Source: Paenibacillus sp. LHD-117
GTDB lineage: Bacteria > Bacillota > Bacilli > Paenibacillales > Paenibacillaceae
Reading direction: 5' to 3'
Length of the DNA: 64,000 nt
NCBI RefSeq assembly: GCF_030929555.1
Contig: NZ_JAVFVT010000002.1
Span: 186,001 to 250,000 of the forward strand
Under the pieces are notes generated by a model, which saw only the letters and a list, made by a program, of their open reading frames with translations, did no database searches and was not told the DNA's origin. This document shows positions 17,085 to 25,972 of the stretch, in pieces; position 1 is the stretch's first letter, and every line of letters begins with the position of its first letter. The translations under genes were made by a program, and so were the position numbers.

Positions 17085-17855
17085 TCACAAACAGCACAGC
17101 TCCGTGCTTCCGAAATATAACGATAATTGCCCTGGCGTTTCTTGGCATGATCTTAAATTGTTTAATGAGTCCGTAAAGCTCGGATACACCTCGTAGGCTT
17201 TCTGAAACAGCTTCTCGGCATGCGCCATGTTCATCTGGACCGCATGAATGCACCCAAGGGCATTATATCCTAAAGCGAGCCACTTCGGAAAGTCCGACAA
17301 TACAATGAGCAGCTGGAACTGTCTCTGCGCCTCGTTCCAGTTCTGCAAGTGCATCTGGCTCATCCCGAGGAACAGCCTGGCCAGATTGCATTCGGGCGCA
17401 GCGGCGATCGCGGACTGGAACAATCGGGCGGCTTCGGCGAACATAAATAATTTATAATAACCTTGCCCTTTATTAATTAGCGCCTCGGCCGCTTCGGGAA
17501 TTTCCAAATCGCCGTAGCTGCATGGGGCCTTCGCGCTTACCGTGATCGGATAGCTGACGCTGACCCCCTTAACCGTCGTATCGCCAGCCTGCGGCTCAAT
17601 GGAGGACGTCTGTTCGCAAGCTTGCGTACTAAGGATGCTTGACCCTTCGCCGAAGTCGAACGGCCCGCATTCGTCCTGAAAGTCGGCGAACTTTTCTTCG
17701 AACTGAAGCCATTGCTCGATGAACGCGTCGCTTACCTTCTTCAGCTCGCACAGCTGATCGTGATACACGCTCCGCTCCTGATCGGTGGCCGTTTTGTAAT
17801 GCTCTTTGATCCCGTCAAGCCATTCATTCATCGAGGAGAACATATGCTGTATCAT
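17085..17855 (-). CDS. TPR-containing cytoplasmic protein of unknown function
   Basis: 256 residues, no signal peptide. The first 65 residues look helical and acidic. From about 125 there are three to four tetratricopeptide-like units (EAAEALINKGQGYYKLFMFA, AIAAAPECNLARLFLGMSQM, LALGYNALGCIHAVQMNMA), so it is likely a protein-binding scaffold. It lies 16 bases upstream of dinG on the same strand and probably shares its transcript. ATG 17855 has a weak binding site; M at 17843 is an alternative. The function is not known to me. Confidence 0.65.
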   Translation of the reverse strand: MIQHMFSSMNEWLDGIKEHYKTATDQERSVYHDQLCELKKVSDAFIEQWLQFEEKFADFQDECGPFDFGEGSSILSTQACEQTSSIEPQAGDTTVKGVSVSYPITVSAKAPCSYGDLEIPEAAEALINKGQGYYKLFMFAEAARLFQSAIAAAPECNLARLFLGMSQMHLQNWNEAQRQFQLLIVLSDFPKWLALGYNALGCIHAVQMNMAHAEKLFQKAYEVYPSFTDSLNNLRSCQETPGQLSLYFGSTELCCL

Positions 17856-17993
17856 ACCGCATCCCGCCTTCGCTTTGGATTAAGGAGTGATACGGTCATT
17901 TTTTGTTTGATCGGGCTTTTTCATACGGCATGCCAGTCGTTACATAAGTAAGTCATTTTCGCGGATTGCGACCACTGCGATTATCCGGCAAGT

Positions 17994-18377
17994 TTACAGA
18001 ATTGTGGCATGAAGCTCTTCGGTAAGCACTTTGACCGGCTTGTTTTCTTCGTTCAGAATCGTCACAATCGGCTTATGAACTCGCGCTTCTTCCGTCGTCA
18101 TCGTCGCATAAGAAATAATAATGACCTTGTCTCCTGGCTGTACTTGTCTCGCCGCAGCTCCGTTCAAGCAGATGACGCCAGACCCGCGCTGCCCCGTAAT
18201 GACGTACGTCTCGAACCGCGCTCCGTTATTATTGTTGACGATTTGGACTTTTTCATTTTCCAGCAGATCAGCCGCGTCCATCAAATCCTCGTCGATCGTG
18301 ATGCTGCCGACGTAGTTGAGGTTCGCTTCCGTTACCGTTGCGCGGTGCAGCTTGGATTTCATCATCGTTCTAAACAT
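17994..18377 (-). CDS. panD: Aspartate 1-decarboxylase
   Basis: Makes beta-alanine from aspartate for pantothenate. The 127-residue proenzyme cleaves itself to form a pyruvoyl group; the cleavage site G24-S25 is present in NYVGSIT. K9 and Y58-type residues of the active site are in [17 protein letters not shown] and [15 protein letters not shown] precedes ATG 18377. Last gene of panB-panC-panD. The 115 bases after it have no clear terminator. Confidence 0.96.
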   Translation of the reverse strand: MFRTMMKSKLHRATVTEANLNYVGSITIDEDLMDAADLLENEKVQIVNNNNGARFETYVITGQRGSGVICLNGAAARQVQPGDKVIIISYATMTTEEARVHKPIVTILNEENKPVKVLTEELHATIL

Positions 18378-18407
18378 AGTTAAATCACCTCCGGCAGGTT
18401 AACTGGA

Positions 18408-19271
18408 TCAAATATCAAATAAACGGTTGTCGATCAATCGGGTCGTCCCGAATTTCACGGCCAAAGCAACAATCGTTTGTTCTTCGAGCGTTGCCGTCGA
18501 TGTTTGTTCATCGATCGGCTCGAGCGATGGATAGGTCAGAAACTCTGCGTAATCGATCTCCGCAAGCTCCGATTCCGTAATGTGCGAGACGATGTTGCGC
18601 TTTAATTGCCCGGCAGTCATGCCCGGCGCGTAAAGCCAATCTCCAGCCATCTGAAGTGATTGCGAGAGCCTAACGGCTTGCTCGCGCTGCTCCGCGGATA
18701 AATAGACGTTCCTGGAGCTTAACGCAAGGCCATCAGGTTCCCTTACGGTTTCGCAGCGTACGATCTCGACTTCGAAGTTCAAGTCATGCACCATCTGCTC
18801 GATGACGGCTACCTGCTGCGCATCTTTCATCCCGAAGTAGGCGCGAGTCGGAATTACGAGATGGAACAGCTTGCTGACGACAGTGCCGACCCCGTCGAAG
18901 TGTCCAGGACGGGACGCGCCGCATAAACGGCTGGTAATTCCGCTTACCAATACGGTCGTCAGCGGCCGCTTTGGATACATCTCCTTCACCGAAGGGAGGA
19001 AGACGATATCCGTGCCGCACTCAGCAGCGATAGCCAAATCCCTCTCCTCGTCCCTCGGATAACGGTCCAGATCTTCGTTCGGGCCGAATTGGAGAGGATT
19101 AACGAAGATGCTTAACACGGTCACGTCGTTCTCCTCTTCAGCCCTCCTTAACAGGCTCGCATGGCCCTCGTGCAAGTAACCCATCGTCGGCACGAAGCCG
19201 AGCGACTTCCGATCCGTTCGCAGCTCGCTTAGGCTCGCTTTGAGCTCTTGGATGGTGCGGCATACGATCAT
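18408..19271 (-). CDS. panC: Pantothenate synthetase
   Basis: ATP-dependent joining of pantoate and beta-alanine. The 287-residue protein begins with the nucleotidyltransferase signature VPTMGYLHEGHASLLRRA (HxGH), and has FVNPLQFGPNEDLDRYPR, FGMKDAQQVAVI and LALSSRNVYLS, the KMSKS-like loop. The start overlaps panB by four bases, so the two are coupled. Confidence 0.96.
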   Translation of the reverse strand: MIVCRTIQELKASLSELRTDRKSLGFVPTMGYLHEGHASLLRRAEEENDVTVLSIFVNPLQFGPNEDLDRYPRDEERDLAIAAECGTDIVFLPSVKEMYPKRPLTTVLVSGITSRLCGASRPGHFDGVGTVVSKLFHLVIPTRAYFGMKDAQQVAVIEQMVHDLNFEVEIVRCETVREPDGLALSSRNVYLSAEQREQAVRLSQSLQMAGDWLYAPGMTAGQLKRNIVSHITESELAEIDYAEFLTYPSLEPIDEQTSTATLEEQTIVALAVKFGTTRLIDNRLFDI

Positions 19272-20206
19272 GTATACTGGACTCCCTTCTCGGCTTGCAG
19301 CTCCGCCGGAGCTTCGGTTTTGGAAGCAAGTCTCGTATTGGCATTACCTTGGGCTTTGGGCGCTCCGTATAACGAATCCGTCGCCGTACTCGCCGTCTGC
19401 GGCTGGAACACATGCTCCTCCGCCGGGAAAGCGCCGCTTTTCACGTCGCCCACAAACGATTCGATCGCTTCGCGAACCGTCGTTCCGATGTCCGCATACG
19501 TTTTGACGAATCGTTTCTCGAAGTAAGGAGAAGCATATTGCAGCAAATCATGATACACGAGCACCTGTCCGTCGCAGGCTCTGCCTGCGCCGATTCCGAT
19601 CGTCGGTATAGATATAGCTTCGGTTATCGCGGCGGCGAGCGGCTCGGTCAGCAGCTCGAGCACGATGGCGAACGCTCCCGCCTTCTCCAGCGCCAATGCG
19701 TCCTCCATGAGCCGCTCCGCATCTTTGTCGAGTTTCCCTTGTACTTTGTAGCCGCTAAGCTGATGCACGGATTGCGGCGTGAGGCCGATATGGCCCATGA
19801 CAGGTATGCCCGCCTTCACCAACGCTTCGACGTCACCGGCGATTTCAGTGCCGCCTTCAAGCTTCACAGCCTGCGCGCCGCCTTGCTGCATAATTTTCGC
19901 TGCGTTCATTAATGTCGCCTCACGGCTTGCGCCGTACGTCATGAACGGCATATCCGATATAATAAACGTATTCGTTGCCGCGCGCGCGACAGCTCTCGTA
20001 TGGTATACAATGTCGTCGATCGTCACCGGAATTGTCGTCTCGTAGCCGAGAACCACATTTCCGAGAGAATCGCCTACCAGAATCGTATCGATGCCTGCTT
20101 CTTCCGCCAGCTTGGCCGACGGATAATCGTAAGCTGTCACCATGGAAATCGCATTGCGCTCCCGCTTCATCTTCTGAAGGCCGGAAATTGTCAGTCGTTT
20201 CCTCAT
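19268..20206 (-). CDS. panB: 3-methyl-2-oxobutanoate hydroxymethyltransferase
   Basis: First committed step to pantothenate: transfers a hydroxymethyl group from methylene-tetrahydrofolate to ketoisovalerate. TIM-barrel signatures are VTAYDYPSAKLAEEAGID, LVGDSLGNVVLGYETTIPVT and KLEGG, and catalytic E in GIGAGRACDGQVLV. At 312 residues it is about 30 longer than most relatives because of a low-complexity Ala/Thr/Gln/Glu tail. AAAGGGG nine bases upstream sets ATG 20206. First gene of panBCD, directly after an attenuator-like leader. Confidence 0.94.
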   Translation of the reverse strand: MRKRLTISGLQKMKRERNAISMVTAYDYPSAKLAEEAGIDTILVGDSLGNVVLGYETTIPVTIDDIVYHTRAVARAATNTFIISDMPFMTYGASREATLMNAAKIMQQGGAQAVKLEGGTEIAGDVEALVKAGIPVMGHIGLTPQSVHQLSGYKVQGKLDKDAERLMEDALALEKAGAFAIVLELLTEPLAAAITEAISIPTIGIGAGRACDGQVLVYHDLLQYASPYFEKRFVKTYADIGTTVREAIESFVGDVKSGAFPAEEHVFQPQTASTATDSLYGAPKAQGNANTRLASKTEAPAELQAEKGVQYT

Positions 20207-20239
20207 CAGCTTCATCCCCTTTATGGCTATTTTGAACAC

Positions 20240-20271
20240 AAAAAAACCTTTTAGCCGTTGCTAAAAAGGTT
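20240..20271 (-). terminator. Intrinsic terminator in the panB leader
   Basis: On the minus strand AACCTTTTTAGC pairs with GCTAAAAGGTT and runs into TTTTTTT. It ends only 33 bases before the panB start, so a panB promoter downstream of it is hard to place. It may be an attenuator or the end of the cca-birA transcript with read-through. Confidence 0.8.
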
Positions 20272-20431
20272 ACCAAAGAGAAAAGGAAATTTTTGCTTGT
20301 CGTGCTTCCTTCTGTCTCGGTCCCAACGGCTCTGAGCAGAGTGCGCATCCCAATCATTGACAATATCAAGTTCTTGGACAAATGCTGGCCACCTACGCAT
20401 CAGTGCAGTTTCGCAAGGAATACCGCCTGAT
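20272..20431 (-). promoter_or_regulatory. Structured 5' leader of panBCD, possible riboswitch or attenuator
   Basis: From the predicted start near 20431 the RNA begins with a hairpin closed by GCATCAG/CTGATGC, then a second hairpin (GCAT...GTCCAA with TTGGGATGC), a tight CTCTG/CAGAG stem, and finally the terminator next to panB. No protein-coding ORF with a binding site was found in it. A conserved pan RNA motif upstream of pantothenate genes has been described in Firmicutes; whether this leader belongs to it I cannot tell by eye. Confidence 0.5.
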
Positions 20432-20437
20432 GCATTT

Positions 20438-20466
20438 AGTTTACCAAAAATTCGGTTAGCCGTAAA
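20438..20466 (-). promoter_or_regulatory. Candidate promoter for the panBCD leader
   Basis: Minus-strand TTTACG (20461-20466) and TAAACT (20438-20443) with exactly 17 bases between; each matches the consensus at 4 of 6. It lies between the birA stop and the leader hairpins. Confidence 0.4.
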
Positions 20467-20491
20467 CGGCGCTCCCGGATTCTTCGCGCAT

Positions 20492-21487
20492 TTATGCCCG
20501 GTTAACCGGCGAATCGAGCGGCTCGCCCATCTCCGCTGAGAAAATCGTCACAAGCGTGCCGTCTTCACGGCGAACCCGAATCGCGCCGCTTTCGTCAAGC
20601 GATTCGGGAATGCCGGTAATTTCGCCTTGCGGCGTGACCAGCTTGACTTGCTTGCCCAGCGACACCGCAAGCGACTCCCACAAGGATGCGATCGAACGGA
20701 AACCTTCCTGCAGGAACAAATCGTACAGCTGCTCCCATTCGGCTAGAAAGTCGGCGATCAGCTCGGTCCGGTCGTACGTTCTGCCCGAAGCGACCCGAAG
20801 CGAAGTCGCTTTGCCCAGCACCTCTTCCGGATAGTCTCCTTCAGCCAGATTTACGCTGATTCCGATACCCGCGACGATATATTTGAGCCGCTCGTCTTCC
20901 GCGGCGGATTCCAGCAAAATGCCGCTGATTTTGCGACCATCGACCAACAGGTCGTTCGGCCACTTGATGCCGATCGGAAGCCGCGTGACTCGCCTGAGGC
21001 TTCGGCATAAGGCTACAGCGGCAAGAAGCGTAAGCTGCGGCGCGCAATGGATCGGGACGGAAGGCCTGAGCACCATGCTCATCCATATCCCCTTCCCATA
21101 TGGCGAAACCCAGCTCCGCCCCATGCGGCCGCGCCCGCTCACCTGCTGCTCCGCGATGACGAGCATTCCTTCGGATACGCCATCTTCCGCAGCCTTCCTT
21201 GCTAGGTCTTGCGTAGAGGGCACTTCGCCCGCAATCGTCACCAAACGTCCGAATCTGCTTGTCTTTAAGGCACTGTCGAGCACGTTTGAATCCAGCTTGT
21301 CGGGCTCGAAGAGCAGCTTGTAACCGAGCTTGGTCGACGCTTCGAATTCGTAGCCGGCCGCTTCGAGCTTTTTGATCGATTTCCAGATCGCCGTCCGGCT
21401 AACGTTAAGCGCTTCGCTCATCTTGGCGCCGGAGACGAATTGTCCCGGATGGTCGCGGAACAATTGCACGAGCGTTTCGTTACTCAT
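20492..21487 (-). CDS. birA: Bifunctional biotin-[acetyl-CoA-carboxylase] ligase / biotin operon repressor
   Basis: Activates biotin and attaches it to carboxylases; it also represses biotin genes when holo. The 331 residues have an N-terminal winged helix (FVSGAKMSEALNVSRTAIWKSIK), the catalytic GRGRMGRSWVSPYGKGIWMS loop that binds biotinyl-AMP, and PIGIKWPNDLLVDGRKISGIL with the key lysine. The DNA-binding domain is intact, so it is the regulatory class. ATG 21487 follows GAGAGAGGAAG and overlaps the cca stop by eight bases. Confidence 0.95.
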   Translation of the reverse strand: MSNETLVQLFRDHPGQFVSGAKMSEALNVSRTAIWKSIKKLEAAGYEFEASTKLGYKLLFEPDKLDSNVLDSALKTSRFGRLVTIAGEVPSTQDLARKAAEDGVSEGMLVIAEQQVSGRGRMGRSWVSPYGKGIWMSMVLRPSVPIHCAPQLTLLAAVALCRSLRRVTRLPIGIKWPNDLLVDGRKISGILLESAAEDERLKYIVAGIGISVNLAEGDYPEEVLGKATSLRVASGRTYDRTELIADFLAEWEQLYDLFLQEGFRSIASLWESLAVSLGKQVKLVTPQGEITGIPESLDESGAIRVRREDGTLVTIFSAEMGEPLDSPVNRA

Positions 21488-22763
21488 TTTTTTTGCTTCC
21501 TCTCTCTTCCGCATTCCATGCAGCCGCTTGTAGGGCCAAAGCTTCTTTCGTGTTCGCCAATCGGCCCAAAGCAACCTCGAGCAGCATCCGTTCCAAATAG
21601 TCCTTCAACCACGGCCCAGCCTCCCTCTGCAGCGCGGTAGCAAGCTGTGCGCCATTCAGGTCAAGCTCCTTTACGGAGTAAATCGGAGACTCGTTCATCA
21701 GTCTCTCGAACCTAAGGAGGCGTTCTCGCAAAATATCTTCAGCTTCGGAGTCGGCACCGAGCGCTCGCGCGATTCGAAGCCAGCTGGATGAGGCAGACAC
21801 CCCAAGTCGAAGGAATAAGCTTGTCCACCGGATATCTTGTTCCCGATCTTCCAACTTATTGGTCCAACCGTCCGATAGTTCATCTTGTACGCGAACAATG
21901 GACAAAATGGTTTGCATTCGTTTGTTGGATAGGCGCAGCGCCTCTAAAATTTGCTGCGCTTTATCCGCTCCAACGCCGGAAGCGATGGCCAAGAACGCCC
22001 ATCGATCCTCCAATTGCTCGATGGTATCCAACCCACTTAAGTCGATCGCCGTTGCGGGAGCCTCAATCGGGATTTTCGTATGCCACAGTAGGCCGCTGGC
22101 ATACAGCCAAGCCATGCAGCGAGCCGGCTGAACGCTGGCCAACATCTTGTCGAGCTCGGCTTGAATCCGCTCCATTGCGACATGCCGGAGCAACTCGCGA
22201 TGGGCAAGCAGCGCTCGCCACGCCGACGTGGCCGGACGGAGCCCATACATGCCGATAAAGCGAACCGCGCGAACCATGCGAAGCGCGTCCTCTTGGAATC
22301 GTTCATTTGCGTTGCCTACGCAGCGCAGCAATCCCCGTTTGAGGTCTTCTAGTCCGCCGTAGGGATCGTAAACGCGGCCATCAAGCCGAACGGCCATGGC
22401 GTTCACCGTGAAGTCGCGTCTAAGCAAGTCGCCATCCAGATCGGTAAGAAAGGACACGGCGCTCGGTTTACGATGCGACTCGTAAGTGGATTCTTTGCGG
22501 TACGTCGTCACTTCGTAAGGCGTTCCGCCATGAATGACCGTGACTGTCCCGTGCTGCAATCCGGTCGGAATGCAGCGCGGGAACATCTCCAGTACCTGCT
22601 CGGGTTTCGCCGAAGTGGCGATATCGACATCCTTTACCGGAATGCCGAGCACGGCATCACGCACAGCGCCGCCTACGAATACGGCTTCATGCCCGGCCCC
22701 GTCCAATCGTTCGATGATCGGCAGGGCAGCCGCCATGGCGGCGGTCAGTCGGATCATCGTCAT
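21480..22763 (-). CDS. cca: CCA-adding tRNA nucleotidyltransferase
   Basis: Adds or repairs the 3' CCA end of tRNAs. The 427-residue class II enzyme has VFVGGAVRDAVLG (GGxVRD), DVDIATSAKPEQVLEMFP (the DxD metal site), RRDFTVNAMA and EDALRMVRAVRFIG, followed by the amino acids that select the nucleotide. The start overlaps the bshA stop (ATGA). Position between bshA and birA matches B. subtilis. Confidence 0.94.
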   Translation of the reverse strand: MTMIRLTAAMAAALPIIERLDGAGHEAVFVGGAVRDAVLGIPVKDVDIATSAKPEQVLEMFPRCIPTGLQHGTVTVIHGGTPYEVTTYRKESTYESHRKPSAVSFLTDLDGDLLRRDFTVNAMAVRLDGRVYDPYGGLEDLKRGLLRCVGNANERFQEDALRMVRAVRFIGMYGLRPATSAWRALLAHRELLRHVAMERIQAELDKMLASVQPARCMAWLYASGLLWHTKIPIEAPATAIDLSGLDTIEQLEDRWAFLAIASGVGADKAQQILEALRLSNKRMQTILSIVRVQDELSDGWTNKLEDREQDIRWTSLFLRLGVSASSSWLRIARALGADSEAEDILRERLLRFERLMNESPIYSVKELDLNGAQLATALQREAGPWLKDYLERMLLEVALGRLANTKEALALQAAAWNAEERGSKKNE

Positions 22764-23920
22764 TCGCACACCGGCACGGGCAGATTCGCTTCGATGCCTA
22801 AAACGCGGTAGTAGATTTCCTCGTATTGCGTCGTGATCACGTCGTTGCAGAATACGAAACGAGCCCGATGGAGGCAAGCCTCCCTGAATTGCGCAGCCAG
22901 GCGTTCGTCGTTAAGTAGCAGTTCCGCATTGGCGGCCATCTCTTCCACGTTGCCGATATCGGATAAGAACCCCGTCTCGCCGTGCGTAACGAGCTCAGGT
23001 ATGCCGCCCGCGTTCGATCCGATCGTCGGAACGCCGCAAGCCATCGCTTCAAGCGCAACTAGACCGAAGCTCTCCTTCTCCGATGGCAGCAGAAGCACAT
23101 CCGCAAGCGAGATCACTTGGGCGACATCCTCCTGCTTGCCCAGAAACTGTACCCGATCTTCCAATCCCAGGTTTCGGATCTTACATTGGATCTTGGACAA
23201 CTCGGGTCCTTCGCCCACCAGCAGCAGCTTGGACTTCACCTTGCTTGCCACGCGCTCGAAAATATCCACGACATCCCCGACTCGTTTCACGGGACGGAAG
23301 TTGGAAATATGCATCAAAATTTTCTCGTCGGGCTCGGCGAAGTCACGGCGAAGCGTTTCCACGTCGCGCGGGTAATAAACGCGTTTGTCGACAAAATTGT
23401 AGGTTAAGTCGATCGGAGTCGTAATGTCCAGCAGCTTGCGCGTTTCTTGGATCAGATCGTTCGAAACGGCCGTGACGGCATCGCTTTGATGAATGGCTAA
23501 CCGGATCAAGTCCTTAAGCGATTCGTCCTGCGCGAGCACCGTAATGTCGGTTCCGTGCAGCGTCGTTACCGTCTTCAGCCCATCGCAGCTCATCTGCTTG
23601 GCCAGGTAAGCGCATACCGCGTGAGGGATCGCATAATGGACATGGAGCACATCCAGCTTTTGCATTTTGGCCACTTGCGCCATTTTGCTCGCGAGCGACA
23701 AGTCGTAAGGCGGATATTTGAACACATAATAATCGTTGACTTCGACTTCGTGGAAAAAAATGTTTTTATTAAACTTGCCTAACCGGAAAGGAATGCTATG
23801 CGTTATAAAATGAATTTCATGTCCCCGCTCCGCAAGAAGTTTGCCGAGCTCCGTCGCTACGACACCAGAACCGCCAAGCGTAGGATAACATGTGATACCG
23901 ATTTTCAGTTTTCTGGCCAT
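22760..23920 (-). CDS. bshA: N-acetyl-alpha-D-glucosaminyl L-malate synthase (bacillithiol step 1)
   Basis: GT4-family glycosyltransferase joining UDP-GlcNAc and L-malate, the first step to bacillithiol. The 386 residues start KIGITCYPTLGGSGVVATELG and have HVHYAIPHA, VSNDLI and the donor-site ESFGLVALEAMACGVPTIGS motif with the EX7E pattern. A repeat end (23957-23970) lies between it and bshB1. Overlaps cca by four bases. Confidence 0.94.
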   Translation of the reverse strand: MARKLKIGITCYPTLGGSGVVATELGKLLAERGHEIHFITHSIPFRLGKFNKNIFFHEVEVNDYYVFKYPPYDLSLASKMAQVAKMQKLDVLHVHYAIPHAVCAYLAKQMSCDGLKTVTTLHGTDITVLAQDESLKDLIRLAIHQSDAVTAVSNDLIQETRKLLDITTPIDLTYNFVDKRVYYPRDVETLRRDFAEPDEKILMHISNFRPVKRVGDVVDIFERVASKVKSKLLLVGEGPELSKIQCKIRNLGLEDRVQFLGKQEDVAQVISLADVLLLPSEKESFGLVALEAMACGVPTIGSNAGGIPELVTHGETGFLSDIGNVEEMAANAELLLNDERLAAQFREACLHRARFVFCNDVITTQYEEIYYRVLGIEANLPVPVCE

Positions 23921-23956
23921 GTCTGATGCACCTCCCGCTAATAAACCCTAACTATA

Positions 23957-23970
23957 TGGACTTTTTGAAC
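23957..23970. repeat. Isolated right end of the GTTCAAAAAG repeat family
   Basis: TGGACTTTTTGAAC here is identical to the right end of the full copy at 55616-55821 and is followed after four bases by ATTATA. No left end or interior is visible, so it is a remnant or chance match of 14 bases. Confidence 0.4.
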
Positions 23971-23995
23971 ACGTATTATATGTATTCCCTACTGG

Positions 23996-24688
23996 TCAAA
24001 AGAATGAAATTCCGTACGGTCGCTTAATCGCGAATCCTTCGGCATAGGCCCAACCCCTGCCTTGGGCCAGCAAGGAATCCCGCGCTTCCACCCGTTCCAA
24101 GTAACCGCTCGTCAGCGGCGTCTCTACCGCATTCGCGCTAGCGGATAGCTCGAACTGCGAGCGATATGCCCTTAGCGCTTGGCGCTTCGTTTCGTAGTGC
24201 TCGGATACGTCCACGGCAAGCGACGCATGTTCCATATCGTTTATGAAGTAATAGATCAATTGTTCGACTTGAACAGCAGGCAGCGACGGCAAGTAGTTTC
24301 GCAGCTTCGCATTAAAAACAGCTTCCTCGATCAGCTTGCTCGCCTGCACGTGATCGGGATGGCGATCCACCCAATACGGCGCAAACACGAGTCGCGGCCT
24401 CCATCTCCTAATCGCTTGCACGACGCGTTCGATATGGCCGCGGGACAGCTCAAGCCCCCGATCCGGAAGTCCGAGATTCTCGCGCGCGTATAAACCAAGC
24501 ACCGCGGATGCCGCGTCGGCTTCTTGCCGACGCAGCTCCACGGTGCCGTTGGATGACATTTCCGCTTCAGTCAAATCGCAGATGACGATGCTACGGCCGG
24601 CGCTTGCGTGCTTAGCGATCGTGCCGCCCATTCCGATCTCCGCATCGTCCGCATGGGCGCCGAATACGAGAATATCGATGTTTTGCAT
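23996..24688 (-). CDS. bshB1: N-acetyl-alpha-D-glucosaminyl L-malate deacetylase 1 (bacillithiol step 2)
   Basis: LmbE-family zinc deacetylase that removes the acetyl group from GlcNAc-malate. The 230 residues begin [19 protein letters not shown], the AHxDDxEIG metal motif, followed by the MSSNGTVELRRQEA segment and the third metal residue region in YWVDRHPDHVQASKL. Start ATG 24688 overlaps the mgsA stop by one base. Place next to mgsA and bshA is as in B. subtilis. Confidence 0.93.
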   Translation of the reverse strand: MQNIDILVFGAHADDAEIGMGGTIAKHASAGRSIVICDLTEAEMSSNGTVELRRQEADAASAVLGLYARENLGLPDRGLELSRGHIERVVQAIRRWRPRLVFAPYWVDRHPDHVQASKLIEEAVFNAKLRNYLPSLPAVQVEQLIYYFINDMEHASLAVDVSEHYETKRQALRAYRSQFELSASANAVETPLTSGYLERVEARDSLLAQGRGWAYAEGFAIKRPYGISFF

Positions 24689-25110
24689 TATTCGGCCGCT
24701 CCAGGCTTGTACTTGTGCACAAGCTCTCTCCAGGCGAAATCGCCGCGTTCCACGGCTTTCACAAGCACTTCCGCCGTTGCGATGTTCGTCGCGACCGGAA
24801 TGCCTTGAACGTCGCATAGTCTGAGCAAAGCAATAATATCAGGTTCATGAGGCTGAGCCATAAGCGGATCCCTTAAAAATATGATCAAATCCATTGCGTT
24901 CTCCGCAACCATAGCTCCAATTTGCTGGTCTCCGCCTAGCGGTCCGGACATGAAACGATAGATCGACAGCTTCGTTTGCTCCATGATGCGCGTACCGGTC
25001 GTTCCAGTAGAGAAAAGCTTATGCGGTACGAATACATGTTCGTAGGCCGTCACAAAGTTGACGATTTCATCTTTCTTGCGATCGTGGGCGATAAAGGCGA
25101 TATTAAGCAT
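24688..25110 (-). CDS. mgsA: Methylglyoxal synthase
   Basis: Converts dihydroxyacetone phosphate to methylglyoxal when phosphate is low. 140 residues, with [16 protein letters not shown], the STGTTGTRI phosphate site and [17 protein letters not shown] with the catalytic Asp. HKLF and the FLRDPL loop also match. Placed with bacillithiol genes, which makes sense because bacillithiol helps detoxify methylglyoxal. ATG 25110 is preceded by GAGAGGGG. Confidence 0.95.
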   Translation of the reverse strand: MLNIAFIAHDRKKDEIVNFVTAYEHVFVPHKLFSTGTTGTRIMEQTKLSIYRFMSGPLGGDQQIGAMVAENAMDLIIFLRDPLMAQPHEPDIIALLRLCDVQGIPVATNIATAEVLVKAVERGDFAWRELVHKYKPGAAE

Positions 25111-25155
25111 GACGTTCCCCTCTCTAGATGAAACAAGGATGTGTTTGGATCGAAA

Positions 25156-25962
25156 TTAGTCCATCAAATGTTCGAAGCCGTAAATAAGTCCGGTGTAACC
25201 CATCACTTTCTTGACGGCGACGTTGACGCCCGGCATATAACCGGCACGCTCGTACGAGTCATGGCGGATTTTGAGCGTTTGCCCATAACCGCCGAATATA
25301 ACTTCTTGCTGCGCAAATACGCCTGGCAGCCTGACGCTATGTATACGGAAGCCGTTGTAGTAACCGCCGCGAGCCCCTTCGATCGTTTCTTCTTCCTTCG
25401 GATTGCCTTGGCGAAGCTCTTCGCGAACTTGCGAGATCAGCTCGGCCGTCTTGATCGAAGTGCCCGACGGCGCGTCCAGCTTCTGGTCGCCGTGATATTC
25501 GATAATTTCGACATGGGGCATATATTTGGAAGCTTGCGCGGCGAACTTCATCATCAAAATCGCGCCGATCGAAAAGTTCGGAGCAATCAAACCGCCGATA
25601 CCTTTCTCTTTGCACAGCTCGTCCAGCTCTTCAATCTGTTCCGGGGTAAAACCGGTAGTCCCGATAACGGGACGAACCCCGTACTCAATTGCGGTTTTCG
25701 TATGGCCGTAAACCGCATGAGGTACCGTGAAATCGACAAGAACGTCGGCCTTGGCCGAACTTAATGCCTCGTCTAACGTCTTGCTTACCGTAACGCCGCA
25801 GGCCGGCTTGCCCGCCAGCATGCCTGCGTCGATCGGCCCGGAAGACGGATTGACCGCCGCGACGAGCTGGAGCGCTTCGTCCTCCAGAACCATCTTCACG
25901 ACCTCGCGGCCCATTCTGCCGCCCGCGCCGGTTACGGCTACTCTAATCGGTTTAGTTGACAT
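25156..25962 (-). CDS. dapB: 4-hydroxy-tetrahydrodipicolinate reductase
   Basis: NAD(P)H-dependent step of lysine, diaminopimelate and dipicolinate synthesis. 268 residues: RVAVTGAGGRMGREVVKMV (cofactor loop), LVDFTVPHAVYGHTKTAIEYG, the active-site EIIEYHGDQKLDAPSGTSIKTAEL (E-x2-YHxxK-x-D-APSGT) and YGFEHLMD at the end. Start at ATG 25962 seven bases after AAGGTG; a codon nine bases earlier lacks spacing. Bases between dapB and the next gene number only ten. Confidence 0.95.
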   Translation of the reverse strand: MSTKPIRVAVTGAGGRMGREVVKMVLEDEALQLVAAVNPSSGPIDAGMLAGKPACGVTVSKTLDEALSSAKADVLVDFTVPHAVYGHTKTAIEYGVRPVIGTTGFTPEQIEELDELCKEKGIGGLIAPNFSIGAILMMKFAAQASKYMPHVEIIEYHGDQKLDAPSGTSIKTAELISQVREELRQGNPKEEETIEGARGGYYNGFRIHSVRLPGVFAQQEVIFGGYGQTLKIRHDSYERAGYMPGVNVAVKKVMGYTGLIYGFEHLMD

Positions 25963-25972
25963 TGCGATCACC

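Noticed and set aside
20226..20237. TTTTGAACAC before panB as another copy of the GTTCAAAAAG repeat
   Set aside because: The match is only about nine bases without the GGAC part or a second end, so chance is likely.
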